DNA of 64,000 nucleotides, from the NCBI GenBank assembly GCA_001972305.1, contig BDDD01000021.1, positions 62,001 to 126,000 on the forward strand, given 5' to 3'. The stretch comes from Cephalotus follicularis. Its lineage: Eukaryota; Streptophyta; Magnoliopsida; Oxalidales; Cephalotaceae. Positions 21,871-33,520 of the stretch are shown here, piece after piece (the stretch's first letter is position 1; every line of letters starts with the position of its first letter). The position numbers were made by a program, and so were the translations under genes. The notes under the pieces are model-generated. The model ran no database searches. It was not told the DNA's origin and was given only the letters and a program-made list of their open reading frames with translations.

Positions 21871-22757
21871 ATACCATGAAGCTTGATGTTCCATGATTTG
21901 ATGGTCCAAACCCAGAATGATGGATTTTCACTGCTAAAAGATTCTTTGATTTTCATCATGTTTTTGAGGAGCAAAGATTACACATCTCATCGTTTCATAT
22001 GGAAGGTCCTTCAAGGCAATATATTAATGGCATTATCGTTACAATATGATCAAATACTGGAAAGGTTTCAAGATTCTTTGAGGACTCGATTTGGCCCATC
22101 GGCTTATAATGATCCAAGGGTTGATTTTACTAATTTGAAGCAAACCACTTCAGTTATTGGATTCGATAATCAGTTTTAGGAATTAACCAACAAATTCACT
22201 GGTTTTCCAGAAGAATTTCTCACTTGTTTTTTCATTGCTTGCTTGAAACCCCGTTTGAGGAGGAAATTGTTGCTATTACAACCTCAATCTTTGGCTCAAG
22301 CAGCTTTAATGGAAAAGTTACATGGAGATAAGTATATTGACATTCAAGGTTCTTTGAAACAATCACATTTCTCTACTTCTAATTCTGGGTAGTCTACAAG
22401 AACCTATAATTCATACCCATTTCCTTCACCAAATCCAAAACATTCTCTTCCCTTTTCAAAACCCATGTCTTTTGCATCAAAACCCCCTTCTCCATTCAAT
22501 AATATTAGCTCTAATGGCCTAACTTCCAGTACACAACAATCTTCTATAGCATTTTCATCACTTGTAAGGAGGATTTCATATGCAGAATCAAAAGCTAGAA
22601 GGGAAAAAGGACTTTGCTGTAATTATGAAGAGAAATTCCATCATGGCCACAGATGTAAGCCACAATTCTCATTGCTGATTGGAGATGATGAGGAGGAAGA
22701 AAATCTGGGTTATGACCAGCCAGATATTCCTATACTCACTGATACTAAAGAATAGCC
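21871..22757 (+). pseudogene. Gypsy gag, chromovirus style
   Basis: Starts with MKLDVP near 21876, then a stop, FDG, then a frame-shifted capsid: FEEQRLHISSFHMEGPS, and later RTRFGPSAYNDPRVDFTNLKQ. After more stops (near 22180 and 22390) the 22465-22755 stretch has a Ser/Pro-rich linker and GLCCNYEEKFHHGHRCK, a nucleocapsid knuckle variant. In functional copies this protein packages RNA. Confidence 0.75.
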
Positions 22758-22789
22758 AGTTACTGCATTTCCATAAATAAGCATGAATG

Positions 22790-23110
22790 CTTTATCAGGT
22801 CGGTTGAGTCCACATTCCTTAAGGCTCACTGGTAAGATCATAACCATTCAATTCATGTCTTGGTAGATACTGGAAGAACTCATAATTTCATTAGGCCTGC
22901 TACCGCTGATAATCTGAAACTGCCAATTAGTCCTTGTTCACCATTTAAAGTAAAGATTGGCAATGGTGACTCATTATGGTGTAACAGAAAATGTCTAGTA
23001 GTTCAGTTACAGATTCAAGGTCATCCCTTCATCATTGATCTCTTTATTTTAGATATCTATGTGCTGAAATAGTATTGGGTTATACAGTGGTTATCATTAC
23101 TTGGCCCAAT
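22790..23110 (+). pseudogene. Gypsy aspartic protease
   Basis: VLVDTGRTHNFI carries an intact D-T-G triad, followed by VKIGNGDSLWCNRKCLVVQL and HPFIIDLFILDI, the order of gypsy retropepsins. The stretch is closed by a stop at 23070. Confidence 0.8.
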
Positions 23111-23199
23111 TGTCAGTGACTATAAGCATATGACCATGTCTTTCACCTGGAAAGACAAACCTATTTTGCTCATTGGTGAATCACCTTTTACATTGATCC

Positions 23200-23740
23200 A
23201 TTGTCTTTCAAACACTTACACAAGCTTACTTCTCATGATGCTATTGCTTCTCTATACCACCTGACAGCAGTGGATAATCCTACCCCGGTCACAACATTTC
23301 GCACTTATCAAGGCCACTATGAGTTTATGGTCATATCTTTTGGATTGATTAGTGCTCCTTGCACTTTCTAGGATCTAATGAGCAAGGTATTTGATCCTTA
23401 CTTTAGAAAATTTATTATAGTTTTCTTTGATGACATATTGGTGTACAGTTCCTCTTTGGATGCACACATAATACATTTCAACAAGTGCTGGATTGTTTGA
23501 CTACTCATCAGCTTTATGCTAGGCTTAGTAAATGTACTTTTGGTCAATATACTATAAAATACTTGGGACACATTGTTTCCAAGCATGGGGTTCAACCAGA
23601 TCCAAAGAAGTTACATGCTATGTTGGCATGGCCTATTCCTACTAATGTGAAGAATTTAAGAGGGTTTTTGGGCTTGACTAGATACTATAGGAAGTTTGTC
23701 AAGAATTATGCCATCTCTCTCTACAAACCTCTTCGCACTC
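23200..23740 (+). pseudogene. Gypsy reverse transcriptase, partial
   Basis: Contains TFRTYQGHYEFMVISFGL, the catalytic VFFDDILVYSS (FFDD, so the metal-binding pair is kept), then in another frame LYARLSKCTFGQYTIKYLGH and RGFLGLTRYYRKFVKNYA. A stop and at least one frameshift lie in between. The start of RT and all downstream domains are missing. Confidence 0.85.
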
Positions 23741-23762
23741 CGAAACGTCCCGGATATGATAA
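23741..23762 (+). other. Left flank of the big gypsy insertion, possible LTR start
   Basis: CGAAACGTCCCGGATATGA sits between the truncated RT and the TGTAGGCC start of the large gypsy element. It joins conceptually to AATAATCCAATTTATTGC at 59981. The combined sequence looks like the start of another Tekay-type LTR that formed the target site. This is inference from style only. Confidence 0.3.
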
Positions 23763-23942
23763 TGTAGGCCCCGAGTATAGATGTCTGTACTTGATTGTAT
23801 TTATATGGTATTGTACAATATTATATTGATGATGGCATGGATTGTATATAGTATATAGTATTTTCCACTTTTATGGATATTTATGGGTTGTCGAGATTCA
23901 ATCGAACCTAAGCGTAGTTTTTGAGATTTTTGCCCAAAGGAG

Positions 23943-23955
23943 TCTATATATAGGC
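23943..23955 (+). promoter_or_regulatory. TATA box of the Tekay-type LTR
   Basis: TCTATATATAGGC lies about 180 bp into the left LTR. The right LTR has TCTATGTATAGAC at the same place (51242-51254), so the box has decayed there. Promoter role is inferred from position and consensus. Confidence 0.5.
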
Positions 23956-24504
23956 GAGATAACTCTTTATATTCTCATTTTCATTTCTCGCTCATGTTTT
24001 AAAGAGTGTGTGACCTAGAGGAGAGTGGTAAGAATCTAGCTAGGAAAGTGTCTTTTAGTTCATGGCAGAGTGTAAAACTTGAAGGGAGAAGCAGAACAAT
24101 GATTCAAGCAGCCGATCAGCTTATTCTTTGTTCTCAATGAAATTGAGGTATGTTCTACATATATGCTTTGAATTCATGCATTTTGATTGGATTGCATGTT
24201 TATATGGTTATAGATGGATGGACATAGGTTAGATGTATGAGTTAGGGCTATTGATATGACTGTTTACTACTTTAAATGGAAATCATATAGAGAATTGAGA
24301 ATTTTAGGGTTATTGTCCTAAACTATTCTCTCTCCAGATTCACGGGCTATGGGTATGGATCTGAGTGTTTAAAGGTGGCTTTATACGGTAATCAACCATT
24401 GGAGCTCGTAGCTTCCATTGAACCGAGTTTTTAAATGAATTAATGGATTCAAATGGATTTAAATCAGTTTTTCAGCTGTTTAACGAACTTGCTACTACGA
24501 TCAA

Positions 24505-24780
24505 ACAGCTGACACTTTAGATTAAGGCATCAACGCTTTGCGGTTATTGAAACCGTCGACACCATACGCAACGGTCGATGCCTAAGGAAAAATATGGGTA
24601 AACCGTGGACGCTTTTGTTAAAGCATTGACGCTTTATGTGTTGCTAAGCGATCGACGATTAGTGCAAGGGTTGACACTTAAGGTATAACGCCTTAACCAT
24701 CGACGCCTTGTGCGAAACCATCGACACTTTGCCGCTAACAGCCGACACATTGGAAGAAGGGGTCGGTGCTTGGCGCCCTA
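24505..24780 (+). repeat. GTCGAC-type palindromic motif cluster (left LTR)
   Basis: About a dozen words related to AAGCGTCGACGCTT within 275 bp, in both orientations, with many C-to-T or G-to-A variants (GTCGACACC, ATTGACGCTTT, ATCGACGCC). The right LTR has the same cluster at 51798-52070 in better preserved form. Confidence 0.75.
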
Positions 24781-24966
24781 TTTTTTGCAAAACACAATGT
24801 TTTCAACCCCATTTCTGTTTATCTTCAAATGGGTCCCATATGAAGCCTCCCTAAGACCGTGTAGCCTATGTGAACCCTTCATTACAACAAATGGTTTTCA
24901 AATCAATCTTCAAAAAGGGATTTTCAAAAAGGTTTTCAATAAATTGTTAGGTTAGTTCGATTGAGA

Positions 24967-27937
24967 TGTAGCGCCCCGACCCAAGTTCACTTAATGCTCA
25001 AAGCGAGCCTCGAGGAATCGGTGCGTTACGTGTTGTGAATCATTAACCATCAAACCGTTTAATCATTTAACCATCTGTTAACCATTTAATCATCTCTATG
25101 TTATATCGTATTCGATAACCACATAATTCCAAAATATGAAGAACTCAAAATTTTCATCCACTCATCATGGCTAACCTTTATTATAACAATTGATCTTAGT
25201 TTAAATTCTCTTCAAAACATAACATTATTACTCAGCGGAAACATCACATCACACTCAATGGCTTCACAGGATCACAATATGCTTACATCGTTGAACACCA
25301 AGTTTCAAAACATCATATTCTCATTATCATGATCGTTTCTAACATATATTACATTCGTACATCGCTTAGCATATAACATTTCACAGCGGAAACCATTAAC
25401 TCATTACGTTAAAAATAGTTATACAAAACATTAATGCATAACATACTTCATTTTCAACACTTCTTTTATGAACTTCCTCTAAAGCTCGCAATTCCACGTT
25501 CAACCGTTTCCTGAAAATTTTATTTGAAAGCAAAAACATTGAAAGGAGTGAGCTCAAATAGCCCAGTAAGAATCATAGTCATAAAACGTTATTGAAATCC
25601 ATTGTTTTTGATAATCTTTATCAAAACATTTACAAATCATACCTTTCAAAACATCATTGAAAATCATCTTCCAGTTTTTATAAAACTAGAACATTTCGTA
25701 TGTCGAAATCCATTTTTCTGATAATATTCGTAAAATTAGAACATTTCCAAAATCATACATTTTCTGGTATATAACCCAACCATACTTGAAAATGAAACAT
25801 CATTTAAAATCCTTTTCTGGTATAAACACTAGCACATTCCACATTCCTTTCTTTTTAAAATTCACATTCATTATTTTCTGTTCATATCTCATGAAACAGG
25901 ACATTTCATTTCTTTTTCTGATCATATATCATGAATCAGAAGATTCCATAAATAACTGAGGGGTTGTATAAACTTAAATAACCCAATTGAACCAGTTACC
26001 GGGGCATTGTGCACTTCCCCGATCACCACCTTACATCACATGCATGTCTGTGAGCACTCTCCTCTCATAACATTAATCCTTGCCTAGATTAATCCTCCCT
26101 AGATCGCAATCTAGTAGTTGTTCATCTCAGTGCATTTCATTTTCACATTTCGTAAAAACATTTATTAATACTTTGAGCAATCAGCTCAAAGCATTAATAA
26201 AACTGTATTGTAAAACATTTGTAAAACTGAGTTTAAAACAGGAAAATCATAGTGGACATTTCAACAATTTCAAATGATAAAATCATAGTTTTCATTGAAA
26301 ATACTAACAGAATATAAGCAGTAATTTTAAACATAATTTTTTCGTCAAGAAGTTGACAGAGTTTCGAAATACATAATAGTTGTAGATAATATCTTGAAAT
26401 TTCCAAAATATTCAACCATTCCAATTTTTTTTGAACAAGTTATGAATAAAACAAGCTACTGCAAAATATCACATGAAAACAAGACATTTGATACTTTTAG
26501 AAAAATGAGTAGGAATCCTTACGTTACTTTTGCATAAAAATATCAATTTCCTTACACCCATAAAATACTCTGGAAAGGTGATCAGGATTCCTTACCTTGC
26601 TTTAATCTCCTTCTCTATCATGATTCATCCTAGCCAAAACTTAGCAGAAATTAACCCCTTCTCAGCCGAAACTACACATATGTATTGTAATTATCAAACA
26701 CAATATGCATGCTATATGTTCCTAAACATGTCATACACTCTACCTGTTAACATTAGCAACCGTACATTCGAGCTGCATGTTCAACCGCCGAACATTTCCA
26801 AGTTGCTAGCAATTATCGATTATCACTTTCCTTCACTATCGAACCAAATTACCAACTCGCTCACTGCACATACAATACATTTCCATTACGATCAACGCAC
26901 ATAAACTAACATTTCCTTCACCAGAGCGTCGGCCAGATTCCGGCCAACTCACCCAGCTTGTGAAACACCCATAAACAGGTTCCACATTGAACGGTCTACT
27001 AAAAACCACTCAAGACTCGCCGTGAATCGGCGCTGAACGCGGTGTCATCGGTGGTAGCGAGTTGTGACTCACTGAGTCCACTCGCCTGACTTCCACCACT
27101 TCGACCACCACCCAAAAACGCCACACAACCATCAGTTCTACCTACTACTGTCCAATACTAGCCGAGACTCGGCGCCAAACGCACGATCTCAGGTGGCAGT
27201 GAGTCGACTCGTCGGGTCGACTCAGTCAACACATCCCGGCCGATTTCGGCCGAGAAATGCCTCAATGGTGGTCGAAATGGATAGAGCGGGCCTTCTAGAC
27301 AAAAACCCACCCCATCCTCGACGTAAATGGCGGTGGAAAATGCACGGTCAACACGCACAGTGGCAGAGAAGAAAAGAGAAAATAGAAGAAGGGGGAAAGA
27401 GTTACCGGCGGTAGGCGTGCCTGGGTTGCTCGCCGTCCTCTCCCGGTCACGTGGCTGGCTCCGGCGTCGTCTCCGGCGCCCTCTCTCCTTTTCTCTCCCG
27501 CTGTCTCTCCTTGTCTCTCTGTTGCGGGCGTGTAGCGCCAGCTTCCTTTTCTTTACACGGGCGCGAGATGCGCCCGTGGTCTCTCTCTCCTTCCCTTTAT
27601 TTCTTTGCTTCCTCTTTAGTATTTACCAACAAAATACTAAATTCTGGGTCCCGATTAATCCACAAATTGTGACAGAAATTATCCAAACGGCAACAAAAAT
27701 AATCGTAAAAATAATGCGAAGACTGGGCCTTACAAGCGCACATTAGAAATAGACTTTATTAGCCATTTTGAGCAACATAATTGCAGCTTCAAATATGCAA
27801 AGCTGTGAACATCTCCTTATTATTTCTCTTTCAAAACTCAACGTTATAAAAGGGAAAACATCATCAAATTCGGGGATTTCACTATCCTCATTAATTTCGT
27901 AATAAGATTTCATTTTACGAAAAAATCGGGTGTTGCA
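24967..27937 (-). mobile_element. 3' LTR of insertion A
   Basis: Pairs with 36265-39237 at high similarity from TGTAGCGCCCC to the TGTTGCA end. It contains the hairpin module at 26072-26201 and, near 26930-27560, a GC-rich part with GAGTCGACTCG-type words and pyrimidine runs (probably the U3 side, as the element reads on the minus strand). Plus-strand open stretches at 27193-27746 are not preserved as a gene in the sister LTR and show no domain. Confidence 0.85.
26072..26201. repeat. Hairpin module in the 3' LTR of A
   Basis: Three consecutive inverted repeats: ATTAATC (26072-26078) with GATTAAT (26087-26093); CTAGAT (26099-26104) with ATCTAG (26109-26114); and an 18-bp arm, TTTATTAATACTTTGAGC (26161-26178), with its complement at 26184-26201, one mismatch, loop AATCA. 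The same module recurs in the sister LTR with changed but still paired bases. Confidence 0.85.
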
Positions 27938-28492
27938 TTCTCCCCTCCTTAAAAGAATCTCGTCCCGAGATTTCCTAATCATAGAATTCTAACTCATCCG
28001 CGTTAAAAAATTCATAATCATACGACCCGATCCTTAACCACATGGTTTATGACTGCACAATCCGTAACCGTACAGTCTGTATCCGCATCACTTGGTTTCC
28101 AAGAACTCAGCATAATACCTATTATTATTTCGCAACTCCAAATAACTCCAATTAGCACTTTATTCAGTTAATCATTTTCAATCTCCCAACAATAAGGATT
28201 TTACACTGGTATACCCAGCATAGTTCCGTCTAATCCAATCAATCATATATCAATAATTCCCAAAAGTGCTATAAAACTTTACACAATCATATCCTATTAG
28301 CTGAATAATCAAATGAATATATTCTAACTCTTATAATCTCTCGAAAATCGGGCATGTAGTATTCGTTTATCAGACTATGCCCCCTGTAAAGAAAACACAA
28401 TTTATATATCCACACTTCTGAAGGAGGAACAAGCAGTTCATAAATGCGCTCTGCCCTCAGTAGATGACAACTCAATAGAATTACATCATTAT
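27938..28492 (-). other. Polypurine tract and 3' noncoding part of insertion A
   Basis: TTCTCCCCTCCTT at 27938-27950 is, on the minus strand, AAGGAGGGGAGAA, a purine tract directly before the LTR. Beyond it I see no coding potential up to the ATAAC duplication of insertion E (28493-28497). Confidence 0.7.
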
Positions 28493-28497
28493 ATAAC

Positions 28498-28793
28498 AGT
28501 CACACCCCGTTTTCCAAACGACGTACAAATGGTAGCAATTAACATAAATAATCCGGCTTATCCAATTTATGATAAATTTTAAACCTTTTTAGACAGATAT
28601 ATCAGTTGCGGAAGCCTTTAAATATAAGCCGAACTAGTAATCGTAACACGCATCCCATACTACGTGTTCCCCCAAGCAATATTTAGGGTTTGTAAGCATC
28701 TTTGAGGTCGAAATCTCAACCATTCTCATTAACTCAATAATAATATTTCAATCAAATTGAATATTACATTGTACAAAAATCTCGGGCGTTACA
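28498..28793 (-). mobile_element. 3' LTR of E, internally deleted
   Basis: 28498-28668 matches 30455-30625 and 28669-28793 matches 33566-33690, both without length change, so the middle 2.94 kb is missing. The breakpoints share a TT dinucleotide. The first base of the terminal TG has become A. A purine tract (minus: GAAGGTGGGTGGAT, about 28794-28807) adjoins its inner end. Confidence 0.9.
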
Positions 28794-29180
28794 ATCCACC
28801 CACCTTCAAAGAAATTCGTCCTCGAATTTCCTTAACATACTCCGGACGATTAAGGTACGAATCCTTAGTCTTCTCTCCATGTTATTGGCACAACTTTCCT
28901 GTCGGCTTCATGTCACATGTAACCCCTTCTCAATGATTTTGACTCCTCAAGAAGTCCCATTCGCGAAATTTGACCTAAGTGACGGTCGTTCAATCTCTCG
29001 ATCGTCCGAAAACCCATTCGATCATTCATTAGACCGTTACATCAAAGTTCATTTATCCTTGTACTTACTAGTTTATCCTACGAAGGTTCTAGTTTATCAC
29101 ACATGACGTTCACTCAATCACGACCTTAGGTCGTCAAGCAAATCAAGCACAATGATATGATAAACAATGCATCATAGATA
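28794..29180 (-). other. 3' untranslated region of E with purine tract
   Basis: About 390 bp between the gag stop and the 3' LTR. It is too short for protease or RT and no such motif is present. It contains the purine tract next to the LTR. I see no other feature. Confidence 0.6.
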
Positions 29181-30341
29181 TCATAATGTACCTCTCATGA
29201 TGCCCTTGCCGGTATCTCTCCGCTTTGAAGGTCCAGCTGCAGCACCACCATCACCTGCAGGTCCAGTGGGCGCTGTCACTTGCTTCATCGGACAATCCCT
29301 TCTTAAATGGTCAGGCGCTCCACACTTCATACATGCTCCATTTTTCCACCAGCAATCCTCTGGTTTATGGTCTTTGCGGTCACAATGGGGATAGACTCCC
29401 AACCTAGCATTACTCCTCTGACTAGGAGTGCCCTTATTAGTAGTTTGCTGAGATTCATTCTTTGTTGACTTTGTTGGAGAATCACTACTTTGCCACTTAG
29501 ATGAGGCCGGCCTAGATTGCTTAGAAGTTTGGTTGCTATGTTGTATACGAGCGCTCTTGGTGCGGTCCTCACTTGCTATGCTTTCCAGCAATCTTGATTT
29601 TTGGGCAACCTCTACAAAGGTTCCCAACTCCATAGCTCTAATCCTTGACCGAAGGTCCGGTCGTAGACCCCTCAGGAACCTCCGAATTTTCTTTTCCTCA
29701 TCCGCCACTAGATAGGCGGAGTGTCTGGCAAGCTCCATAAACCTGGCTTGGTATTCAGCCACGGTCATCTCTTCTTGTCTCAGCTCTAGAAGTTCTGTCT
29801 CTCTTCGTTCTTGCTCAATACGAGGAACATAGGTATCACGAAACTCTCTCTGGAATCTCTCCCATGTACTATATAGTCCGGTTGACTCCCACTTTGCCTT
29901 GACCATCTCCCACCAGTGGGTGGCCTCGCCCCATAACCGGTAGACAGCAAATTTTAGCTTCTGGTCTTCAGTACAATTCATGACTTCAATGATCTTCTCC
30001 AGATCTTGTAACCATCTTTCTGCAATGGTGGCATCTAGCTCTCCTCGGAAGCTAGGAGGATTCTGCCTCATGAATTTCTCTAAGCCTTTCCCAAAAGAGT
30101 TCCCACCTTCATGATCACACTGAGCAGGAGCTCTATGTCGGGGTTGAGCTTGCATGTAGCATTGGCCCATCTCCTCCACATTAGCCACGTTGAAGGCCAT
30201 CTGCTGCTGAAAGTAATCCGCAATACGTGCCAACGGATCTCTGTCATCATGGGGAACATTTACTCCTCGCGGGGCATTCGTCGCCCCAGGGGCATTGGCC
30301 TCAGCGGCTCTAGCTCTTGCACGCGTTCTCCTTTTGTCCAT
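29181..30341 (-). CDS. gag: Gag protein of the gag-only element (intact, 386 aa)
   Basis: Starts at an ATG (30341) about 100 bp inside the PBS and runs unbroken to a stop. Visible order: basic N-terminus (KRRTRARARAAEA, residues 3-15), a capsid-type retrotransposon gag domain at about 105-240 (AERWLQDLEKIIEVMNC, FAVYRLWGEATHWWEMV, FMELARHSAYLV, RRFLRGLRPDLRSRI), a Ser/Thr/Lys-rich linker, and a nucleocapsid end. The last zinc knuckle CMKCGAPDHLRRDC (337-350) has the full CX2CX4HX4C pattern; the one before it (PHCDRKDHKPEDC) lacks its first Cys. The family role is RNA packaging into virus-like particles. No protease or pol follows, so reverse transcription and integration must come from another element. 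It is the only long intact TE reading frame in the window. Confidence 0.9.
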   Translation of the reverse strand: MDKRRTRARARAAEANAPGATNAPRGVNVPHDDRDPLARIADYFQQQMAFNVANVEEMGQCYMQAQPRHRAPAQCDHEGGNSFGKGLEKFMRQNPPSFRGELDATIAERWLQDLEKIIEVMNCTEDQKLKFAVYRLWGEATHWWEMVKAKWESTGLYSTWERFQREFRDTYVPRIEQERRETELLELRQEEMTVAEYQARFMELARHSAYLVADEEKKIRRFLRGLRPDLRSRIRAMELGTFVEVAQKSRLLESIASEDRTKSARIQHSNQTSKQSRPASSKWQSSDSPTKSTKNESQQTTNKGTPSQRSNARLGVYPHCDRKDHKPEDCWWKNGACMKCGAPDHLRRDCPMKQVTAPTGPAGDGGAAAGPSKRRDTGKGIMRGTL

Positions 30342-30440
30342 TGTTCCTATATGGAAAGGATGTCATTAGTAGTCATCTCAAGGAAACAATCCGTTAATTG
30401 CCAAGGAACTTATCCAAACTAAGCATATAATGGATATATG

Positions 30441-30451
30441 CTCTGATACCA
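30441..30451 (-). promoter_or_regulatory. Primer-binding site of E
   Basis: Minus strand TGGTATCAGAG, separated from the LTR end (30455) by three bases. It is complementary to the 3' end of plant initiator tRNA-Met and is the same type as in insertion A and in the Tekay-type host element. Confidence 0.8.
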
Positions 30452-31179
30452 TGTTGTCACACCCCGTTTTCCAAACGACGTACAAATGGTAGCAATTAAC
30501 ATAAATAATCCGGCTTATCCAATTTACGATAAATTTTAAACCTTTTTAGACAGATATATCAGTTGCGGAAGCCTTTAAATATAAGCCGAACTAGTAATCG
30601 TAACACGCATCCCATACTACGTGTTACCACAAAACAACATCATTGTTAAATGCTCAAGAAACGGAGCGTGATATAACCATCATTTAAACCAAAACATCTC
30701 CCATAGAGAAGTTCAGATATATAAAACAATTACCAAAGCATTGTTCCAAAACCCCAAATACAATATCCAAAATGAACAAGAACAAAACATCATCCTCTCC
30801 AACATGAGTAGGATTGTCATAACACAAAACAACTTAAACAACCTTCGGATAGCAGCTCCCGAAATAGCTTTAACTGCACTTGTCCGATTTCCTCCGTCAA
30901 TCTGAAACAGTAGGAGGTTAGCCTTTGTCCTCACTCAGCTAAGCATAAAATACATCTTGGGATCAAATAATGAATGACATGATATGAATGCATTCATGAT
31001 GCAGTACATAAATAATACAGGATATACATGCTCATAATATATATATCCACAAGCAGGTATCACCCGATGTCACAAAAGTACGAGTACGAAATTATCCCCA
31101 AAGGGTCCAAATACAACGATCAGGTCACTAAGGGCCCATCAAGCCAGATCAAAGTTGCTGACACCCAGGCTCAACAACC

Positions 31180-31505
31180 GGTTACTTGCTCAACAGTGTT
31201 TAGTAACCAAATGGGAATCCCTAGCTACTTGCCCAACAGCGCCCAGTAACCATTTCGTGGGAAACCCTAGCCATTTGCCCAACAGAGTTTAGTGGCTACC
31301 GTATACGAAACTTCCAACTGCTACCCAACAGAGCTCAGTAGCGGAATTCCTGGCTACTTACCCAACAGGGTTCAGTAACCCAAACAAGCCATCACAAGTA
31401 ATTAGCATATAAGAAATACTTGCAAACAAACGTCCCATATGAGCATCAGTCCGTTTAAAACATGGTTTGCCATTCTAGTTACTCACCCAACAGGGTTTAG
31501 TAATT
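31180..31505. repeat. Hairpin minisatellite array, six units
   Basis: Six units with a conserved loop core (TKCYCAACAG) between inverted arms: GGTTACT/AGTAACC (31180/31202), GCTACT/AGTAAC (31224/31245), AGCCATT/AGTGGCT (31269/31291), GCTAC/GTAGC (31320/31338), GGCTACT/AGTAACC (31352/31374), AGTTACT/AGTAATT (31477/31499). Arms differ between units but mostly remain pairable. Confidence 0.85.
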
Positions 31506-32049
31506 TCACAGTCCTTTTCAAGTAATTTATATGTATGAATTCTTGAAACATTACATAAATGTATATTGCCCAAAATACGAGGGTCCCTTTTCAATCCTTT
31601 TCAAGTAGTTTTAGTGTATCATAAAATACTTGAAAACAACACGTTAAAATGTATTCCGATCCTTCGAAAATACTCATGTCCATATAACATAAATTTAATT
31701 ATGTGAAACTGTTCCGCAATCCTTTTGGAAAACATATTTTTCCGTCACAATTCATTTTCCCAAGAAATTTATTAGGTATAAAATACTTGACAATATTACC
31801 TATTTCCGTATACATAATTCCAAGCATTTGAAATCATTTGTAAAGTCCATTTTAGAAAATAAATTTCCACACCATATCATATACATATTTCTCAAATCTA
31901 AAACATTTAAGAAATCATGCGGTATTACAACAATGCAATTTACAACAGTAATAAATGCAACCATATGCTCAAACATGCCTAGAGTCATCTCTAGAGTCGT
32001 TCCGGAGCCAATGATCCCAAATTGGGTAAACTGTACAAACCAGGAGGAA

Positions 32050-33520
32050 AGACATCGACGTCTTTCCCCCAACGCGTCGATGTCCATTACCCCAAAAGCG
32101 TCGAGATCTACCTTCAAGGTCAGTGCTTTCAACAGTACAAATTGCGTAGACGTCTTCCCATAGACGTCGATGCCTTCAAAACAAAATCCTTAGGCGTCGA
32201 TGTTCATCACAACGCATCGACGTTTAAAGTAGGAACCTTAACACATCCTCGCGTTATGTGCAAGACTCAATACACAGTAACTAAAGGCGTCGATGCCTTC
32301 CATAGACGTCGATGTCTATGTAGTACCAGCAAGTAATACATCGTCCAATCTCCATTTCCAAGGAGGAATTCTCCCTCCATCAATGTATTCACTTCCCAGA
32401 TACACCACCTATGGCGTAACACGCACCACAGGTCGTCCATGCATATAACCAGACCATCAATCCACCAGTAATCTATAAAATCAAGAAGTCCAAAGAAACA
32501 TTACAGTTCTGCAAATGTTTGAAATAGACATCGACGCTTAACTAAGACGTCGACGTCTACTGCCTTATCGCATAAAGACATCGATGCTTATTACAAAAGC
32601 ATCGACGTTTAAGAGTCCAGAACAACGTCTCTTTCATTCTATCCACAACCAGGGGAATTCAACCCATATACACAAATAATCAAGCATGGAATTCACCCAG
32701 AAATCAGCATGCATATATAGTTTTCACCAACAGATGTTCATATCATCAATCAATCATTTAGTTCAACTCCAAACAAGCATGCAATACATGCATTTCATTC
32801 ATGGCAACACATTAGTTTGAACTCAAAATACACATATACTTCCCCTACCTCTGGTTTCAAGTTAGAAACCTTGTAAGTCCACCTCTTTGAGTTCCCAGGT
32901 TCTGGCCACAGCAGCTCCAAGATCATATCAGCAACTGCTACCCACGAGCTCCAAGTCTCCAGATCCAACAAGCTCGACAATGGTGGCTCTTACTCAATGG
33001 TTTCCTCCTCTTGCTTCCTTTAGTGTTTTAAAATGAGAGAGAGAGGTGGGGAAGGTTGTTCTTATGCAGGAGGCTTCCCCAACCTCTTCTCCTTGCATTC
33101 AAAGCACTATCGTGCTCTCTCTCCCTTTCCCAGACTCTGCCCCTTTTTCCATTTGTTTTCTTCACCTCTTTCTTTTGCAGGTTGCATGTGAGGATGGTAT
33201 ATTCACTTGCATGCACCATGTAAGGGGCACATTTTGAGCATGCATGGCAACACACTGGCATGATCAAAACGTTGCAATGCACATGTTAAGGCATCTGGTA
33301 AAGACCCCAAAGATCCCCTATTGCATGTTACTCTGTCAGTGAAAACGTGAGGGAATGTTCATTACAAAGGCGTCGACATCTTTCCTTAGACGTCGATGTC
33401 TTTTCCTCCTTCGTGAGAAAGTGTCGATGTTATTGCCCTACATCGACGTGTATGCCCATGCCTTCACGTGCGTCTCGGTTCCAAAAGGCGTCGACGTCTT
33501 TCCAAAGACGTCAATGCGTT
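32050..33520. repeat. GTCGAC-type palindromic motif clusters in the LTR of E
   Basis: Three clusters (32050-32320, 32525-32615, 33365-33520) with more than fifteen words built on AGACGTCGACGTCT, such as GCGTCGATG, ACGTCGATGTC and CATCGACG. They alternate in orientation. Confidence 0.8.

Larger units (their letters stand above)
21240..23740 (+). mobile_element. Ty3-gypsy element, sense, 5' half only
   Basis: A short 5' LTR (21240-21560), a PBS-like site, gag, protease and a partial RT, then an abrupt end near 23740. Between protease and RT about 100 expected codons are missing, so there is also an internal deletion. The gag style and CX2C-type knuckle are those of plant chromoviruses near Reina/Galadriel, but I would not fix the clade. 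Confidence 0.75.
23763..24966 (+). mobile_element. Left LTR of the Tekay-type element, segment 1
   Basis: Aligns along its whole length with 51061-52257 in the right LTR, starting TGTAGGCC and sharing the TATA region, an R/U5-like GAATTCATGCATTTTGA word and the GTCGAC-motif cluster near 24510-24775. It is interrupted at 24967 by insertion A, with TGAGA (24962-24966) as the duplicated target. Confidence 0.9.

Noticed and set aside
27193..27746. Plus-strand open stretches of 73-139 codons in the LTR of insertion A
   Set aside because: They lie in the LTR, opposite to the element's orientation. The homologous stretch in the other LTR (38333-38972) has different frames and lengths, and no domain is visible.
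29167..29407. Plus-strand open frames opposite the gag of E
   Set aside because: Shadows of the intact gag gene on the minus strand.
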